Origin: Euryodendron excelsum
Lineage: Eukaryota > Streptophyta > Magnoliopsida > Ericales > Pentaphylacaceae
NCBI GenBank assembly: GCA_033060915.1
Contig: CM065389.1
Span: 20,945,001-21,009,000 of the forward strand
DNA length: 64,000 nucleotides
Direction of reading: 5' to 3'
Below the pieces are notes generated by a model, which worked only from the letters and a program-made list of their open reading frames with translations, made no database searches and had not been told where the DNA came from. Positions 48,297 to 58,838 of the stretch are shown here, one piece after another (within the stretch, counting starts at the first letter, position 1; the number at the start of each line of letters is the position of its first letter). A program made the translations under genes and the position numbers.

Positions 48297-48994
48297 TGTA
48301 AGCACCCCATTTTTGCCCGCTCGGCAATCTTCGAACTGACCAAGCACACACTCACACATCACATTCATATTTAGACTCTAAGCCCGCCTTTAAAACTTGA
48401 ATTTAGTCCACCAGTTGCTTCTTGGGCCCGTAGGGCCCACTTGAAGCTAAATGACCGTTTTGCCCTTGGTGGGCCGGTCTCCTTTTTCGACCACAGCAGC
48501 TCTGGGTATCAAACCGGTAACCTTCCGAGAATGCTTCTTATAGTACTCTCAACCCTTCCTTATCTTTTCGGATCATTCCGAGTTAGTCGGCCGGTTTTCT
48601 TTTCCGACCACACCGGCTTTGGGTATCAAACCGGCAACCTTTGGGAACATTCTAAATAATATTTTCAGATCCCAAGTCTTCTTCCGGGACAGTCCGAGTC
48701 TATCCCAGCAGTTTCCTGATCCGATTGATCGTTTTACCCCTAAAGGCCCGGTCAACCTTTCCGACCCATCTTATCCTCATTTTTCAAGTCAAATACCTTC
48801 AGGACACTATTTTAAGTGTTCCTGCTCTTTTTCAGCCTTCCAGGCCATTCCCGGTCTCTTAAAATCATTCCCAGACTTTCCGGAGTCACTTCTAGTGAAG
48901 CCAGGCTAAAAATTGCATGATATTCACTAGTATAGGAGCCCCAATCTAGTCAAAGATACGTTGCTTGCCAACCTTTAATATTCCCTAAATGGCT

Positions 48995-49116
48995 GGCACC
49001 ACTAGTAGTGGTGCCAAGCCAAAAAAATGGCCTGGCGCCACTCCTAGTGGCGCTAGTGTAAAATTTGGCCTGGCGCCACTGCAACAGGCGCCAGTGTTGT
49101 CCAACCTTTATAAATA
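48995..49116 (+). promoter_or_regulatory. LTR F core promoter: three inverted repeats and TATA box
   Basis: Inverted repeats: GGCACCACT-AGT-AGTGGTGCC (48995-49015, perfect), GCGCCACT-CCT-AGTGGCGC (49035-49053, perfect), CTGGCGCC / GGCGCCAG with a 9-base loop (49070-49094, perfect). TATAAATA follows at 49109-49116, then ACAGAGCC. This is the best preserved example and fixes the sense direction of the family. Confidence 0.7.
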
Positions 49117-49489
49117 CAGAGCCTCCTCCAACGTGAAAAGGGTCTGCAAACTTAACCTAAAAATCATATATTTCGATATACAAAGCTCGAGCACCTCCAA
49201 AACCCTAGCTTCCTTAGGCTTCCCAAACCCTAGCCACCCTACACTAAACCCTAGCCTCATATACACCCCCATACACTCATACACTAACCTTTAACCGTCC
49301 TTCGAAGACTTGAAGAGTTGAAATCTGAAGTTTGAAGCTTGAAGACAACTCTTGAAGACTGAAGGTGAAGATCAAGACGAAGACAAGCAAGGCGCGCAAA
49401 ATAAACAAGACATACGGTAGGCTTTCTCTTTAAATTTCTGCACTTCCCCCCTCTCTCTTCTCTCTCCAACCCACTTGGGTTTTCTCTAT

Positions 49490-49700
49490 TTTAATCCCCC
49501 ATCTCTTTCCCCCCCTTTCTTTGCATGCTTGAAACAAGGGGATTCCCGGTCCATGTGTAGGATTGGGCTATTGGAGAGTCACCGTGTCGGGGGCTTTCTT
49601 CTAGTCTAACCAGAGACCATGTGGGTCCGGCCCCCTTGATTATGTGGTGAAGCCTTAGCCTTGTATATTCACGACCCCAAATTGCATTGTGCATATCATG
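49490..49700 (+). other. Conserved leader block of family X, candidate RNA structure
   Basis: This stretch is the most conserved outside the promoter, recognisable in all copies and in the diverged fragment at 780-960. It contains GAGTCACCGTGTCGGGGGC and, about 45 bases on, GGCCCCCTTGATTATGTGG, whose GGGGGC and GCCCCC can pair. The diverged copy keeps a GGGGG/CCCC pairing. It is in the transcribed leader, where packaging or dimer signals are expected. That role is inference. Confidence 0.4.
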
Positions 49701-49989
49701 ATCTTGCATCTTCCAAAAACCGTTTTCAAAGTTGTTTTTCAAATCGTTTTTAAACTTGTTTTTAAAATTGCATCAAAATCTCTTTTTCAAAATATGTTTT
49801 CAAAATCACAATCCTACGGTGATTCTAGCTTTTCCATAGCTAGGATTGCTTTAGGAAAGTGTTGCATTCAAAGTGACCAACACGGTCCATATTTTCAAAT
49901 CTTGTTATTTTCAAAACCACTTTCCTAAAGTGGTTCTAGCCCTCTTATGGTTAGAATTGCTTTAGGAAAGTGAGATGTTTTTACACCTT

Positions 49990-51870
49990 CTAAAAAAAAA
50001 AGCTCTCTTTTCAAAAATCTCCTCCTAAAACTCTCTTTTTCAACATACTTTCTTAAAACTCTCCTCTCCAAAATTGTTTTCAAAAACTCCCTTCCAAAAT
50101 CTATTTTTCAAAACTCCCTTTTTCAACTCCTTTTTTCCTCTCCCCAAAATCCACTTTCTAAAAACGTTCCCCAAAAATCTTTTCAAAAACTCTCTTCAAC
50201 AATCTTCTACCAAAAATCTTTCCAGAAAAACTCTCTCCAAAAATCTTTCTAAAAATTCTCTTTCCAAAATCTTTCCTCTTGAAACTACTCTCTAGGATTT
50301 CCTTCCAAAACCTTTGTTTTCAAAAACACACTTTCCAAAAACTCCTTCTCTTTAAAATCTTTTTTCAAAAACTCTATCTTCAGATTCACTTTCCAAAAAC
50401 TCCTCCCTAGGATTCCCTTCTAGAAAACCTTTGTTTCTAAAAACGCATTTTCCAAAAATCCTCTTTCCTTGGAGCCCAAGTCAAGCCCTAGAACCCACAA
50501 TTAGGAAACCCTAATTTTCTCTCCAAAAAAAAAAACATGATTTTCAAACTTTGCCCAAACCTAGGTTTCCAACACCTCTTGTTTTCTACATCCAAACTAT
50601 ACATGTTTCCAAAACCTCTTTTCTACGTTCAAATTCCACACTTTCAAAACTAGGGTTTCTCGAATCTCCTTTTCCAAATCCTTGCCAAATCCTATCTTCC
50701 CTTTAGGAAAGCGAATCAAATCTCCCCGCTTAGGAAACCGAATCCAATCCTCCGTTTTTGGAAACAAAATCAAACCTTCCCTTTTAGAAACAAAATCCAA
50801 TCCCTTCCTAATCCAACTCTTTCCTAATTCAAATCCTTCTTAAGCTTCTCCTTTCCTAAATCCTAAGTTTCCAAAACTTGAACATAAAAATCTTTCCTCA
50901 ATTTTAAAACTCAAGTTCCACATCCTTCCTAACTCCACTCTTTCCTAATTCTACCCCGTTCCAAATCTCAACTTTCCAAATCTAATTTTTCAAACCTTTC
51001 CTAATTTCAAGATTTTCTAAAACTCAAACTCTAGAACTCTCCAAATCTTAAACTTTCCAAATTTCAAATCTTTCCAAATTCTAAGCTTTCCAAATTCAAA
51101 ACTTTCTTAACTTGAAATCTTCTAAATTCTAAGTCTTTCTTAAACTAAACTTTTCCTAATTCAAAACATTTCTAAATTCAATACTTTCCTAAAGTGAAAA
51201 CTTTCCTAAACCTAAAACTTTCCTAAATTCAAAACTTTCTTAATTTGAAACTTTCCAAAAATGAAACTTTCCTAAATCGGACCTTTTCTAATTCGAATAT
51301 TTCCTAAATCCAATCTTTCTTAAACTCTTAAGTTTTTCCTAAGTCTCATCTTTCTTAAGTCTAGGTTTCTTAAACCTTCATCTTTCTAAAACAAGGCCAA
51401 ATCTATCTCTTCAAATCAAAGTCCAATCTTCTCAATTTCAATTTCCAATCTCCTCTTCTAATCTCAAATCAAATCCAATCTCTCTCTTTTCAAATCAATC
51501 TCTTTTCAATCAGACTCCGGTCCGAACTACGACTGACCTGATTCCCCCAAAGGGATACGTAGGCAACCTTCATAGGTGCGGTCACAACACTTTTCAAACT
51601 TTCACTTCCACCCTCATGGGTGTGGTCTCCACATTTTTCAAATCTCAAATTCCAATCTATTTTCAAAATTCTAATTTCAAATTTTCTATTTTCAAATTTC
51701 TATTTCTAAATTTTCAAACTTTCCAATTTCAATTCCATCTCTTCAAATCTATTTTCAAATCAAATCAATTTCAAATCAATCTCTTTTCAAATCTATTTTT
51801 CAATTCTCTTAACTTGCACTTGCATATCATATATCATGTTAGTTTCTTTTCAAGCATTGTTTTTCAAAGT
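49990..51870 (+). repeat. Pyrimidine-rich U5 of LTR F, degenerate CTTTCC(T/A)AA repeats
   Basis: Nearly 1.9 kb is built of degenerate 12-20 base units with CTTTCC, AAAACT and TTTC words and few purine runs other than A. The same region on other copies appears as GGAAAGTTT-type repeats because they lie in the opposite orientation. Apparent ORFs here are low-complexity artefacts. Confidence 0.75.
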
Positions 51871-52179
51871 GGGTAGGATTGAATTATAATTGGTTGAAGA
51901 CTCTCATAGGTGAATCAAGGGTAGATTGACATGTAGGTACCGAAAGGGCAGGGTAGGGTGATGGCTTAGTGCGTCTTCCCCACACGTAACCAACCTCCGA
52001 ACCTAGTATCACTGTTTTCAAAGACCAAACGGAGTTATTTTTCAAAAAAGGGCTAAATGTTTTCCAAAGGTTGCCAAATAACCTGTTTTCTTAAAAACCC
52101 TATCTTGAGGAGATATTTTCAAAATTGTTTTCCAAAAACCCTAAGTGTAGTCTCCGGATTATTCTTAGTTTTTAGGTGA

Positions 52180-52214
52180 CCTAACTCACCTTAATCAAGT
52201 TAGGTGGCGACTCC
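52180..52214 (+). other. Stem-loop and primer-site look-alike near the LTR 3' end
   Basis: CCTAACT / AGTTAGG (52180-52186, 52198-52204, 11-base loop) is present in the other copies. TGGCGACTCC follows at 52205-52214, identical to the first ten bases of the canonical Tat primer site TGGCGACTCCACTGGGGA. Confidence 0.5.
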
Positions 52215-52366
52215 GAATCTTTTTCAAAAGCCCTTTATTCAAATCAAATTTTCAATTCAAACCTAGTCTCACTCATTCTTTTAAGAGGGTGAGTTCTAAC
52301 GAGAGAGTACAACATTTTTCCCACTTGTGTGAGTATTCCTCGAGTGTGAAAAATCTGGGCGCGACA

Positions 52367-53023
52367 GGCTCCCATTTCTGTAATAAGCCATTAGGGATAC
52401 TCATGAGAAAGTATGGCATTATTCACAAGGTTGGTTTGCTATACCATCCCCAAACACAAGATCAAGTCAAATTAGCTAACCGTGAAATAAAGACAATCTT
52501 GGAAAAGATGGTTAATCTGTCTCGAAAGGATTGGTCTTTGCGCTTAATTGATGCATTGTGGGCCTATCGAACAGCTTACAAAACCATTCTAGGTGCCTCC
52601 CCGTACCGTCTTGTGTATGGAAAAGCATGTCACCTCTCAATTGAGGTCGAACATAAGGCATATTGGGCTATTCGACAATATAATGAGGGGTTAGGTGAAA
52701 CCGGTAACCATCGGAAGCTACAATTGAATGAGCTAGATGAAATAAGAAATGATGCGTATGAAAATGCAAAAATTTCAAAGGCTAAAATAAAAGTCCTTCA
52801 TGACCAACACATTCATCGCAAATCTTTTCATGTTGGTCAAAAAGTTCTTTTCTACAATTCCCGGTTACATCTCTTTCCAGGAAAGTTGAGGAGTAAATGG
52901 TCTGGCCCCTACCAAATTAGGGAAATCTTTACCTATGGTGCTATTAAAGTACAAAATCTTAATAATGGCACACCTTTCAAGGTCAATGGGCAAAGGTTAA
53001 AACCCTACTTCAAGCCCTTCTGA
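52367..53023 (+). pseudogene. Athila integrase, C-terminal part
   Basis: It continues integrase after solo LTR F, reading [17 protein letters not shown] across the junction once a target repeat is removed. [19 protein letters not shown] contains Lys (52469-52471) where the catalytic Glu of the D-D-E triad is expected (usual pattern Q-V/A-E-x-x-N-R-E). The GAGTRAYKT-like [32 protein letters not shown] motif (residues split in the sequence at 52561-52650) and the C-terminal [34 protein letters not shown] follow to a TGA at 53023. No chromodomain follows. This part has an intact frame, but the missing Glu would make the enzyme inactive. Confidence 0.9.
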
Positions 53024-53329
53024 AGCGAGGTAGATTGTGTGGATCTCAGTGATCCACCCATCTTGACTTGATGATTGTCCCCTATGAGCTCCCGCCTTCC
53101 CATGGTTGTTGTCTCGTTCTCTTTCGTGTTGTTGTTGCTTTGAGGACAATGCAACCTCTTAAGTGGGGGGTGGGGTGAGCTTGTTTTGAGCTCGTTTTTG
53201 TGTAAATTTGTATATTTTTTGTTTGTTTTCTTTTGTCCATTTGCAGCTTTTGAAGTTTAAGTTAGTTTTTGTATAGTGTTTTGAGTTTTCTGGGTTTTCC
53301 TGAGTCAGTTTGAACTTTTTTGTGATTTA
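53024..53329 (+). other. Region after pol, with internal polypurine-like tract
   Basis: Non-coding. TTAAGTGGGGGGTGGGG (about 53159-53176) is a polypurine-like tract; such an extra tract after pol is common in Athila-type elements. Confidence 0.55.
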
Positions 53330-53545
53330 CTGTTCGAACGGTGCGTCCGAACGCATTTGTCCATTCGAACGGTGAATTCGAACGGGCCCATGGTGCAATT
53401 ATTTCCCGTTCGGACGGATTCCAGATGCGCATCAAACGCTCCGTTCGGACGCCTTTTTGACCGTTCAGATGCTTATTAACCATTCGGACGGTGCGTCCAG
53501 ACACACTCCGGACGCGCGCCGAACACATGGCCACCCCTATAAATA
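53330..53545 (+). promoter_or_regulatory. Internal promoter of the Athila accessory ORF
   Basis: A cluster of about ten TTCGAACGG, GTTCGGACGG and GTCCGAACGC words (53333-53520) is followed by TATAAATA (53538-53545) in CCCTATAAATAGGGAG, then a leader of about 215 bases and the ORF start at 53762. The same words fill the U3-like part of the Athila LTRs. Promoter activity is inferred from motif and TATA placement. Confidence 0.55.
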
Positions 53546-53761
53546 GGGAGCGTCCGTATTGAGTCTGAAATTAATACAAACGCTATACGAGGAGTTTTAG
53601 AGAGTTTTGAGAGCTTTTTGAATATAGCGAAGCCCTGCCAAAGGCCGAGCACGCGCCCTTGACTCCTCCACCCTTGATTTCACGCTTCCCTAGGTATTCA
53701 TGTGCCCTTTCTTTGTCTACTTTATTTTTTACCTAGGGTTTACTTTTTAGGGCATTTAGAT

Positions 53762-55030
53762 ATGGCAAGCAGAGGGGCCCCAGGTGCCCTTCCGACTGAC
53801 GCAGCTGAGGCTGAGCCAGCCCCAGCATATGACGCCACACGTTTTGTGTCGAAGGATGCCTTCGAGGCATTCTCCCAAACTTGGATGAGGAGAGGTGTAG
53901 TACTTGAGCGCCAGATGGACTTAGATCAATTTTGGGACCCCGGGTTTTTGTGGGCACAGATCTTTGAGGGCCTGGGTTGAGTCCCTCTTACTACCTTCAT
54001 AGGGGAGGCCATATTTACCTTACTTGCCGAGTTTATGGCGAACATGTCAGCCTATTGTATTACTCCAGGACACGAGCAGATTATGTCCTGGGTTAGGGGG
54101 TTTGACATTGGGATCGCCCCCGGTACTTTTGCGGAGATATATAGACTGCCCCGCATGGCAGACCCTCAGTATAGTTTCCCATCTTGGGGAGCTCCGGATG
54201 ACTTCAGGGTCATTGCCGATGAGGTTTGCCTCCCAGGCACTGATTGGGGTATGCATTAGCAGCTGGCGGTTAGCTCATTGCTCCCGATATATGCCCCCTT
54301 GTACATTTTTTATTGTCAGTCCATTTACCCCATTGCTAGACATTCTAAGGTTGAGAGGGGTAGGGTGAGTCTTTTGTGGGCCATTGGGACAGGTAGGACC
54401 ATAGATCTCTCGTTATTTTAGTTTAGGGCCCTCACGGAGGAGTGCTTACACCCGCATGCCCAAGGATTCATCCCCTTCGCGGTTCTTTTGACACAGGTGA
54501 TCGAGACTGCATTTGGGGCCCCTACTATTGGATTGCCTCGTCTCCCGCAATCGAGGAAGGCCATCGGTAGATCCACCATCCAACGGGGATTGAGATCTCG
54601 CAGACTGCAGCAGCAGCAGGAGCAGTTCCAGCCACAGCCACAGCCACAGCAGCAGTAGTAGCAGGAGCAGTCAGGCCTTGCTGACCTAGACTAGTACGAC
54701 CCAGATATTCATCAGCATCAGTAGCAGCAGCATTTTCAGCCACCGCCGATGCCTGATCCGGCATTACAGATGCTTGAGCAGATGCGGCAAACCTTAGATA
54801 TGTTAGCTGCGGGATCAGCACAACAATCTGCCGACATTGCTAGGCTGAAGGCTGCCCACGCAGCTCATTTTGCTACACTTGAGGGCCAGATCCGAGCCCA
54901 ATCTGAGCAGATTACCGCACTTCAGGTTCAGACTCGAGGGCAGACCAGGATCATAGAGGAGTTATTCATTAAGGTCCGGGCCCTTAGGTCAGCTGTTACA
55001 CCGCCTCCAAATGATGATGGAGGTGAATGA
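53762..55030 (+). pseudogene. Athila accessory ORF, 'putative plant transposon protein' type with coiled-coil tail
   Basis: It occupies the place after pol where Athila elements carry an extra (env-like) ORF. Starting at MASRGAPGALPTDAAEAEP, it reads RFVSKDAFEAF, VVLERQMDLDQFW, a helical part around FTLLAEFMANMSAYC, MSWVRGFDIGIAPGTFAEIY, SFPSWGAPDDF, then LYIFYCQSIYPIARHSK, RVSLLWAIGTGRTIDL and FIPFAVLLTQVIETAFG. The RF(V/I)S...ERQ.DL start and the YP...R..LLWAI.TG.TIDL block fit the family annotated in plants as putative plant transposon protein (Transposase_32). A glutamine/proline-rich tract (54610-54740, CAG and CAT/CAA repeats) precedes a predicted coiled coil (PALQMLEQMRQTLDMLAAGS onward) ending at TGA 55030. 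No signal peptide or convincing membrane segment. Several stops (53979, 54257, 54420, 54657 and others), no long frameshift. Function unknown. Confidence 0.6.
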
Positions 55031-56721
55031 TTAGAGTCTAGGATTGTGATGCCTTTTGTACACACATAGCATATCATTGCATCATGTTTGTATATTGTTT
55101 TGACATAGTGTATATTGTTTTGATATAATGGATTATGTTTTGAGCTTTCTTCACTACATATCATTTATCTTTGTACAACCTTTCTATCTAGCTTGTATAT
55201 TTGGAGTGTTTAGCTACAGGTGTGCTCAGATTTTGGTTTATGTTACTCGCCTGTACCATTTTGATGGGGATTTTGGTTTTGTATGGTATCGGTATCAGTC
55301 TTCATTTCTCTCACGCATCTAATTACATCTCTTATTGTGTATGTTTTGCTAGCTTTTGCGATAGATGCATTGACTCCTCGTTTTTGATGCACTATAACAC
55401 CGTTTTTGACATTAAGACCGAACTTAGATTGAGATGGACTAGTTGTCTTACTTTTGACTCCATAGAAAGTGCTTGATTCATGCATTGGTAGAAAATTATA
55501 CACTTTTCACATGAGTTATGCTTTGCAACATATTTTTGTTACTCTACTTTGCATTTTCGTCCATACTTAGTGCAGATTATCACCTTGTAAACTTTAGAGC
55601 GTTTACCGTCTTTTTGAGAGTCTATATTTATTCAAGGATTGATCTTTCACCCTTATTTCTCTTGAATAAATTCTTTATGCTTGCATTTGGTTCATAAGAT
55701 GAGTTCTGATCTTGACATTGACACTTTTACTCTATGGAATATTATAATTTGGCATCTTTATGTAATTCCAAGCCTATTTCCTTCTTGATAGCCATTATCC
55801 TTTTTATTTCACCATATAACCCATTTATCATTTCATTTATCACCAACTTCTTCCTCGAAAGATATCATTGAAATTTTTTGTACTTCATAACCCTATTCTA
55901 TACTTTGTTGGGGAAACGAGATTATAAGATAAATAAATAAATAAAATAAAATAGAAAAAAAGAAGAAGAAGAAGAGTAAGAGAAAAGAAAAAGAAGTGAG
56001 TATATGATATATAAAAATAATAAATAATAAATAATAAATAAATAAAAGAAGAAAAAGAAGAAGAAGTTATGAGCATCATGCAAAGTGGTAACGAAGTCAA
56101 AGAGAAGGAGTTGTAAAATTTGAAAATGTTTATTGTTCGAATCTTTGGGTACATAACAAGGGAGGAGTTGGACATGATATCTTTTCATCATCTCATTGAC
56201 ACGTGATGGGTTTTGTACTTACCTTTCATTATTCCTACTTTACCTCTTCGCCTTCCAAATCACTTAATCGATCCAAAAATGCTTCATTATAATTTTCATT
56301 GGAGTAAAAGTTTTATCTTATCAATTCTTTGAATCATTGCGCATCTATGAACATTCTTTCATGAAGTTATGCCAAAGGCGATGCACATATATGTTGTCCG
56401 GTTCTTTGTTTTGGATATGTTCACTTATTTTGCCTTGTACATTTACTCCATTGTTGAACTTATCATTGAGTGAACCATGTGGGTCTTTCATTCCGAGTGT
56501 TTGCCCGGTGAGGATTGAATCAAAACTTTACAGTTCGGAAGTATATAATTGAGTTCCTTATATGTTGCTTAGCATTGGCTTATCAAGCACACACGCACAA
56601 ACTTCTCTAGTGTATGAATTTTTGCATAAACTCCTACATGTGTTTGAGGTTTGAGATGCGTCCATCGATATCTTGAGTGGGTTGTGTATATTTTTTTTAT
56701 TTTATTGTCTTTATTTATCTC
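55031..56721 (+). other. Athila 3' untranslated region
   Basis: About 1.7 kb without a credible gene. It holds AAAT and GAA microsatellite runs at about 55927-56066. Otherwise AT-rich sequence. Confidence 0.6.
55927..56066. repeat. Compound AAAT/GAA/AAT microsatellite
   Basis: Runs of AAATA, GAAGAAGAAGAAG, AATAAATAATAAATAAT and again GAAAAAGAAGAAGAAG. Confidence 0.8.
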
Positions 56722-56799
56722 CTTTCTATAATACATTTTTTGCTAGGGACTAGCAAAAGCCTTTCTATAATATATTTTTTGCTAGGGACTAGCAAAAGC
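56722..56799 (+). repeat. Tandem duplication of a 39-bp hairpin unit before the polypurine tract
   Basis: Two 39-bp copies (56722-56760, 56761-56799) differ at one base. Each contains TTTGCTAG-GGA-CTAGCAAA, a perfect 8-bp stem with 3-base loop. Confidence 0.9.
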
Positions 56800-56800
56800 T

Positions 56801-56811
56801 AAGTTAGGGGG
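56801..56811 (+). other. Polypurine tract of the Athila element
   Basis: AAGTTAGGGGG directly before the 3' LTR start TGTTGATTCC. Confidence 0.75.
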
Positions 56812-58309
56812 TGTTGATTCCACTCTAAAAGTGTAATCATTCTCCTCTAATTAAGTGTTTGTTAGCCTCTATATGGGTATTAGAATAGGTTTTTAGCAAT
56901 AAATTGATTTAAAGTAATTTTTTATGTGTATTGTAGGTTTTTTGTGATAAAATGGTGAAAATGGCCTAAAGAGAAGAATTTCGTCCAGACAGACCGTTCA
57001 GACGGTTCCCACCATTCGGACGGTACGTTCGGACGGTTCGTTCAGACGGGCGAATTAGCGTTCGAACGCTACGATGGAGATTAGAGTTCCAGATCCCATT
57101 CTAAGCTATCGCAAAGTCGTCTTTTTCCGTTCGAAGAAATACAGAGCCAAGATTCTACGTCTGAAGACAATCCGAACGGTGAAATAACCATTCGAATGGT
57201 TATGCCACCGTCCAGACGGTGTGTCTGGACGCCATTCAGACGACCTTAGGACGCACTACGGACGGTGAGCGCAGATTTGTCCTACAATTCAATAGTCGAA
57301 GAAAAAGTTGGATTATATTATGTTTTAGGGTTTCCGCCGCGGGTAGAGAGGGAAAATAGGGAAAAAACTTGTATTTTGCTTAGATTTACTTTACATTGTT
57401 GTATTTAAGGCTTTGGGAAGTGTTTAGTTAGATTTCTAGTGTTGATTATGTTTAATCCTTCACATTTTCTATAGTTCAATATATATACACTTTTGATTTC
57501 AAGTCAAGAATGTTGTCTCTATATCTTGGGAAGCTTTCAACCATGGAATCTTCAAACTAAGCTCATTGTTTGGGGACAAATGTGAAGATCCACCAAGGAA
57601 GGCATAGGAAATGAAAGGGGAGTCCTCAATCTTGTTGAATATCTATTTTGCATCTTTATCTCTAATTATATTGGAATTAATTGTTGTAGAAATCTTAGAT
57701 CTATAATTATAGTTAGTAACATGTGATTTATTTCTAAAGAACCCATGAATGGTGATAAAACTTAATTCCAAAATAATTAGAGATCCCCACATTTTCAAAG
57801 CTAAACTTTCCGAATCAAAGGCCTTTGGACGATTCTTGATTTGAGTTAACCCAAACTCCCCATTTCAAATTCCGTGCTAGAATTGGTAGATTGGAACATT
57901 TGAACCCAAACCCCCTTTTTAATCAAGTTAAATCCTTACTTGTTTTCATTTGGAATTTCGGTTAAATCAAAAGTTAATTTAGCTATAATTGTTGTTGTTG
58001 TAGTAGAATTTTCATAATTGTCAAATTGCTTTAACTAGAATCAAGTCATTGGGTTTAATTTCAATTCAATTGTTTGCCTAGTTATTAGTAAAACAACTCT
58101 TCAAACACCAAAAAATTTTCAGTCAAATTTTAGTTACCATAGTCATCGATTCCAATCTTGGTTTGCGATTTCAATTTGTATAGGTTTCTAAACTTTACTC
58201 GTTTCTATTGTTAGATTGGCACAAGTCTCATAGGAGAACACGATAGTGGGAATACCCCCACTTAAACTACAAGCACCTCCATCGCGGTGAGTGTGGCGGG
58301 AGCAAACCA
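56812..58309 (+). repeat. 3' LTR of the Athila-type element
   Basis: 1,498 bp, TGTTGATTCC...GGGAGCAAACCA, followed by target repeat TGGTC (58310-58314). Differences from the 5' LTR are mostly transitions plus a few short indels. The GTTCGGACGG cluster is at about 56990-57265. Confidence 0.92.
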
Positions 58310-58838
58310 TGGTCTCTGGTTAGAATAAAAGAAAGCCCCCGACACGGTGACTCTCCAATAGCCTAATCCTACACGTGGACCGGGAATTCCCTTGTTTCAA
58401 GCATGCAAGAAGGGGGAGGGAAGAAGATGGGGGATTAAAATAGAAGAAAACCCAAGTAGGTTAGAAGAGAGAAGAGAGGGGGGAAGATGCGTAAACGTAA
58501 ATAAGAAGGCTACCTTGTGTCTTCTTTATTTTGCTTAGCTTTACACGCTTTGCTTTACTTGTCTTACTTCGGTCTTCGCTTCAGTCTTCAAAAGCTTGTC
58601 TTCAATCTTCAAAGCTTCAAATTGTAGCACTTCAAGTCTTAAAAGGAGGCTTTGGAGGCTAGTGTATAAGTGTATAAAAGTGTATGTGAGTGTATAGGAG
58701 GCTAGGGTTTGTGTATAGAGGCTAGCGTTTGGAAAACCTAAGGAGACAAGGGTTTAGAGAGGCTACGAGCTCTGTATATTGAAAAGTAGGGTTTTTAGAC
58801 TGAGTTTGCAAACCTCCTTCACGTTGGAGGAGGCTCTG

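Larger units (their letters stand above)
48297..52366 (+). repeat. Family X solo LTR, copy F, target repeat GGCTC, opposite orientation
   Basis: A 4,070-bp LTR between perfect GGCTC copies (48292-48296, 52367-52371), termini TGTAAGCACC...GGGCGCGACA. It is the only copy in sense on the plus strand and the shortest, lacking the tandem array. In sense order: U3 with repeats to 48990, three inverted repeats, TATA at 49109, leader with AAACCCTAG words, a conserved block at about 49490-49700, then a pyrimidine-rich U5 to about 51870 and a conserved 3' end. Its subfamily markers match copies A and E. Confidence 0.93.

Noticed and set aside
53694..53749. Possible short intron (GTATTC to TTTTTAG) before the Athila accessory ORF
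   Set aside because: At about 56 bases it is shorter than usual plant introns and the ATG follows either way; not needed to explain the ORF.
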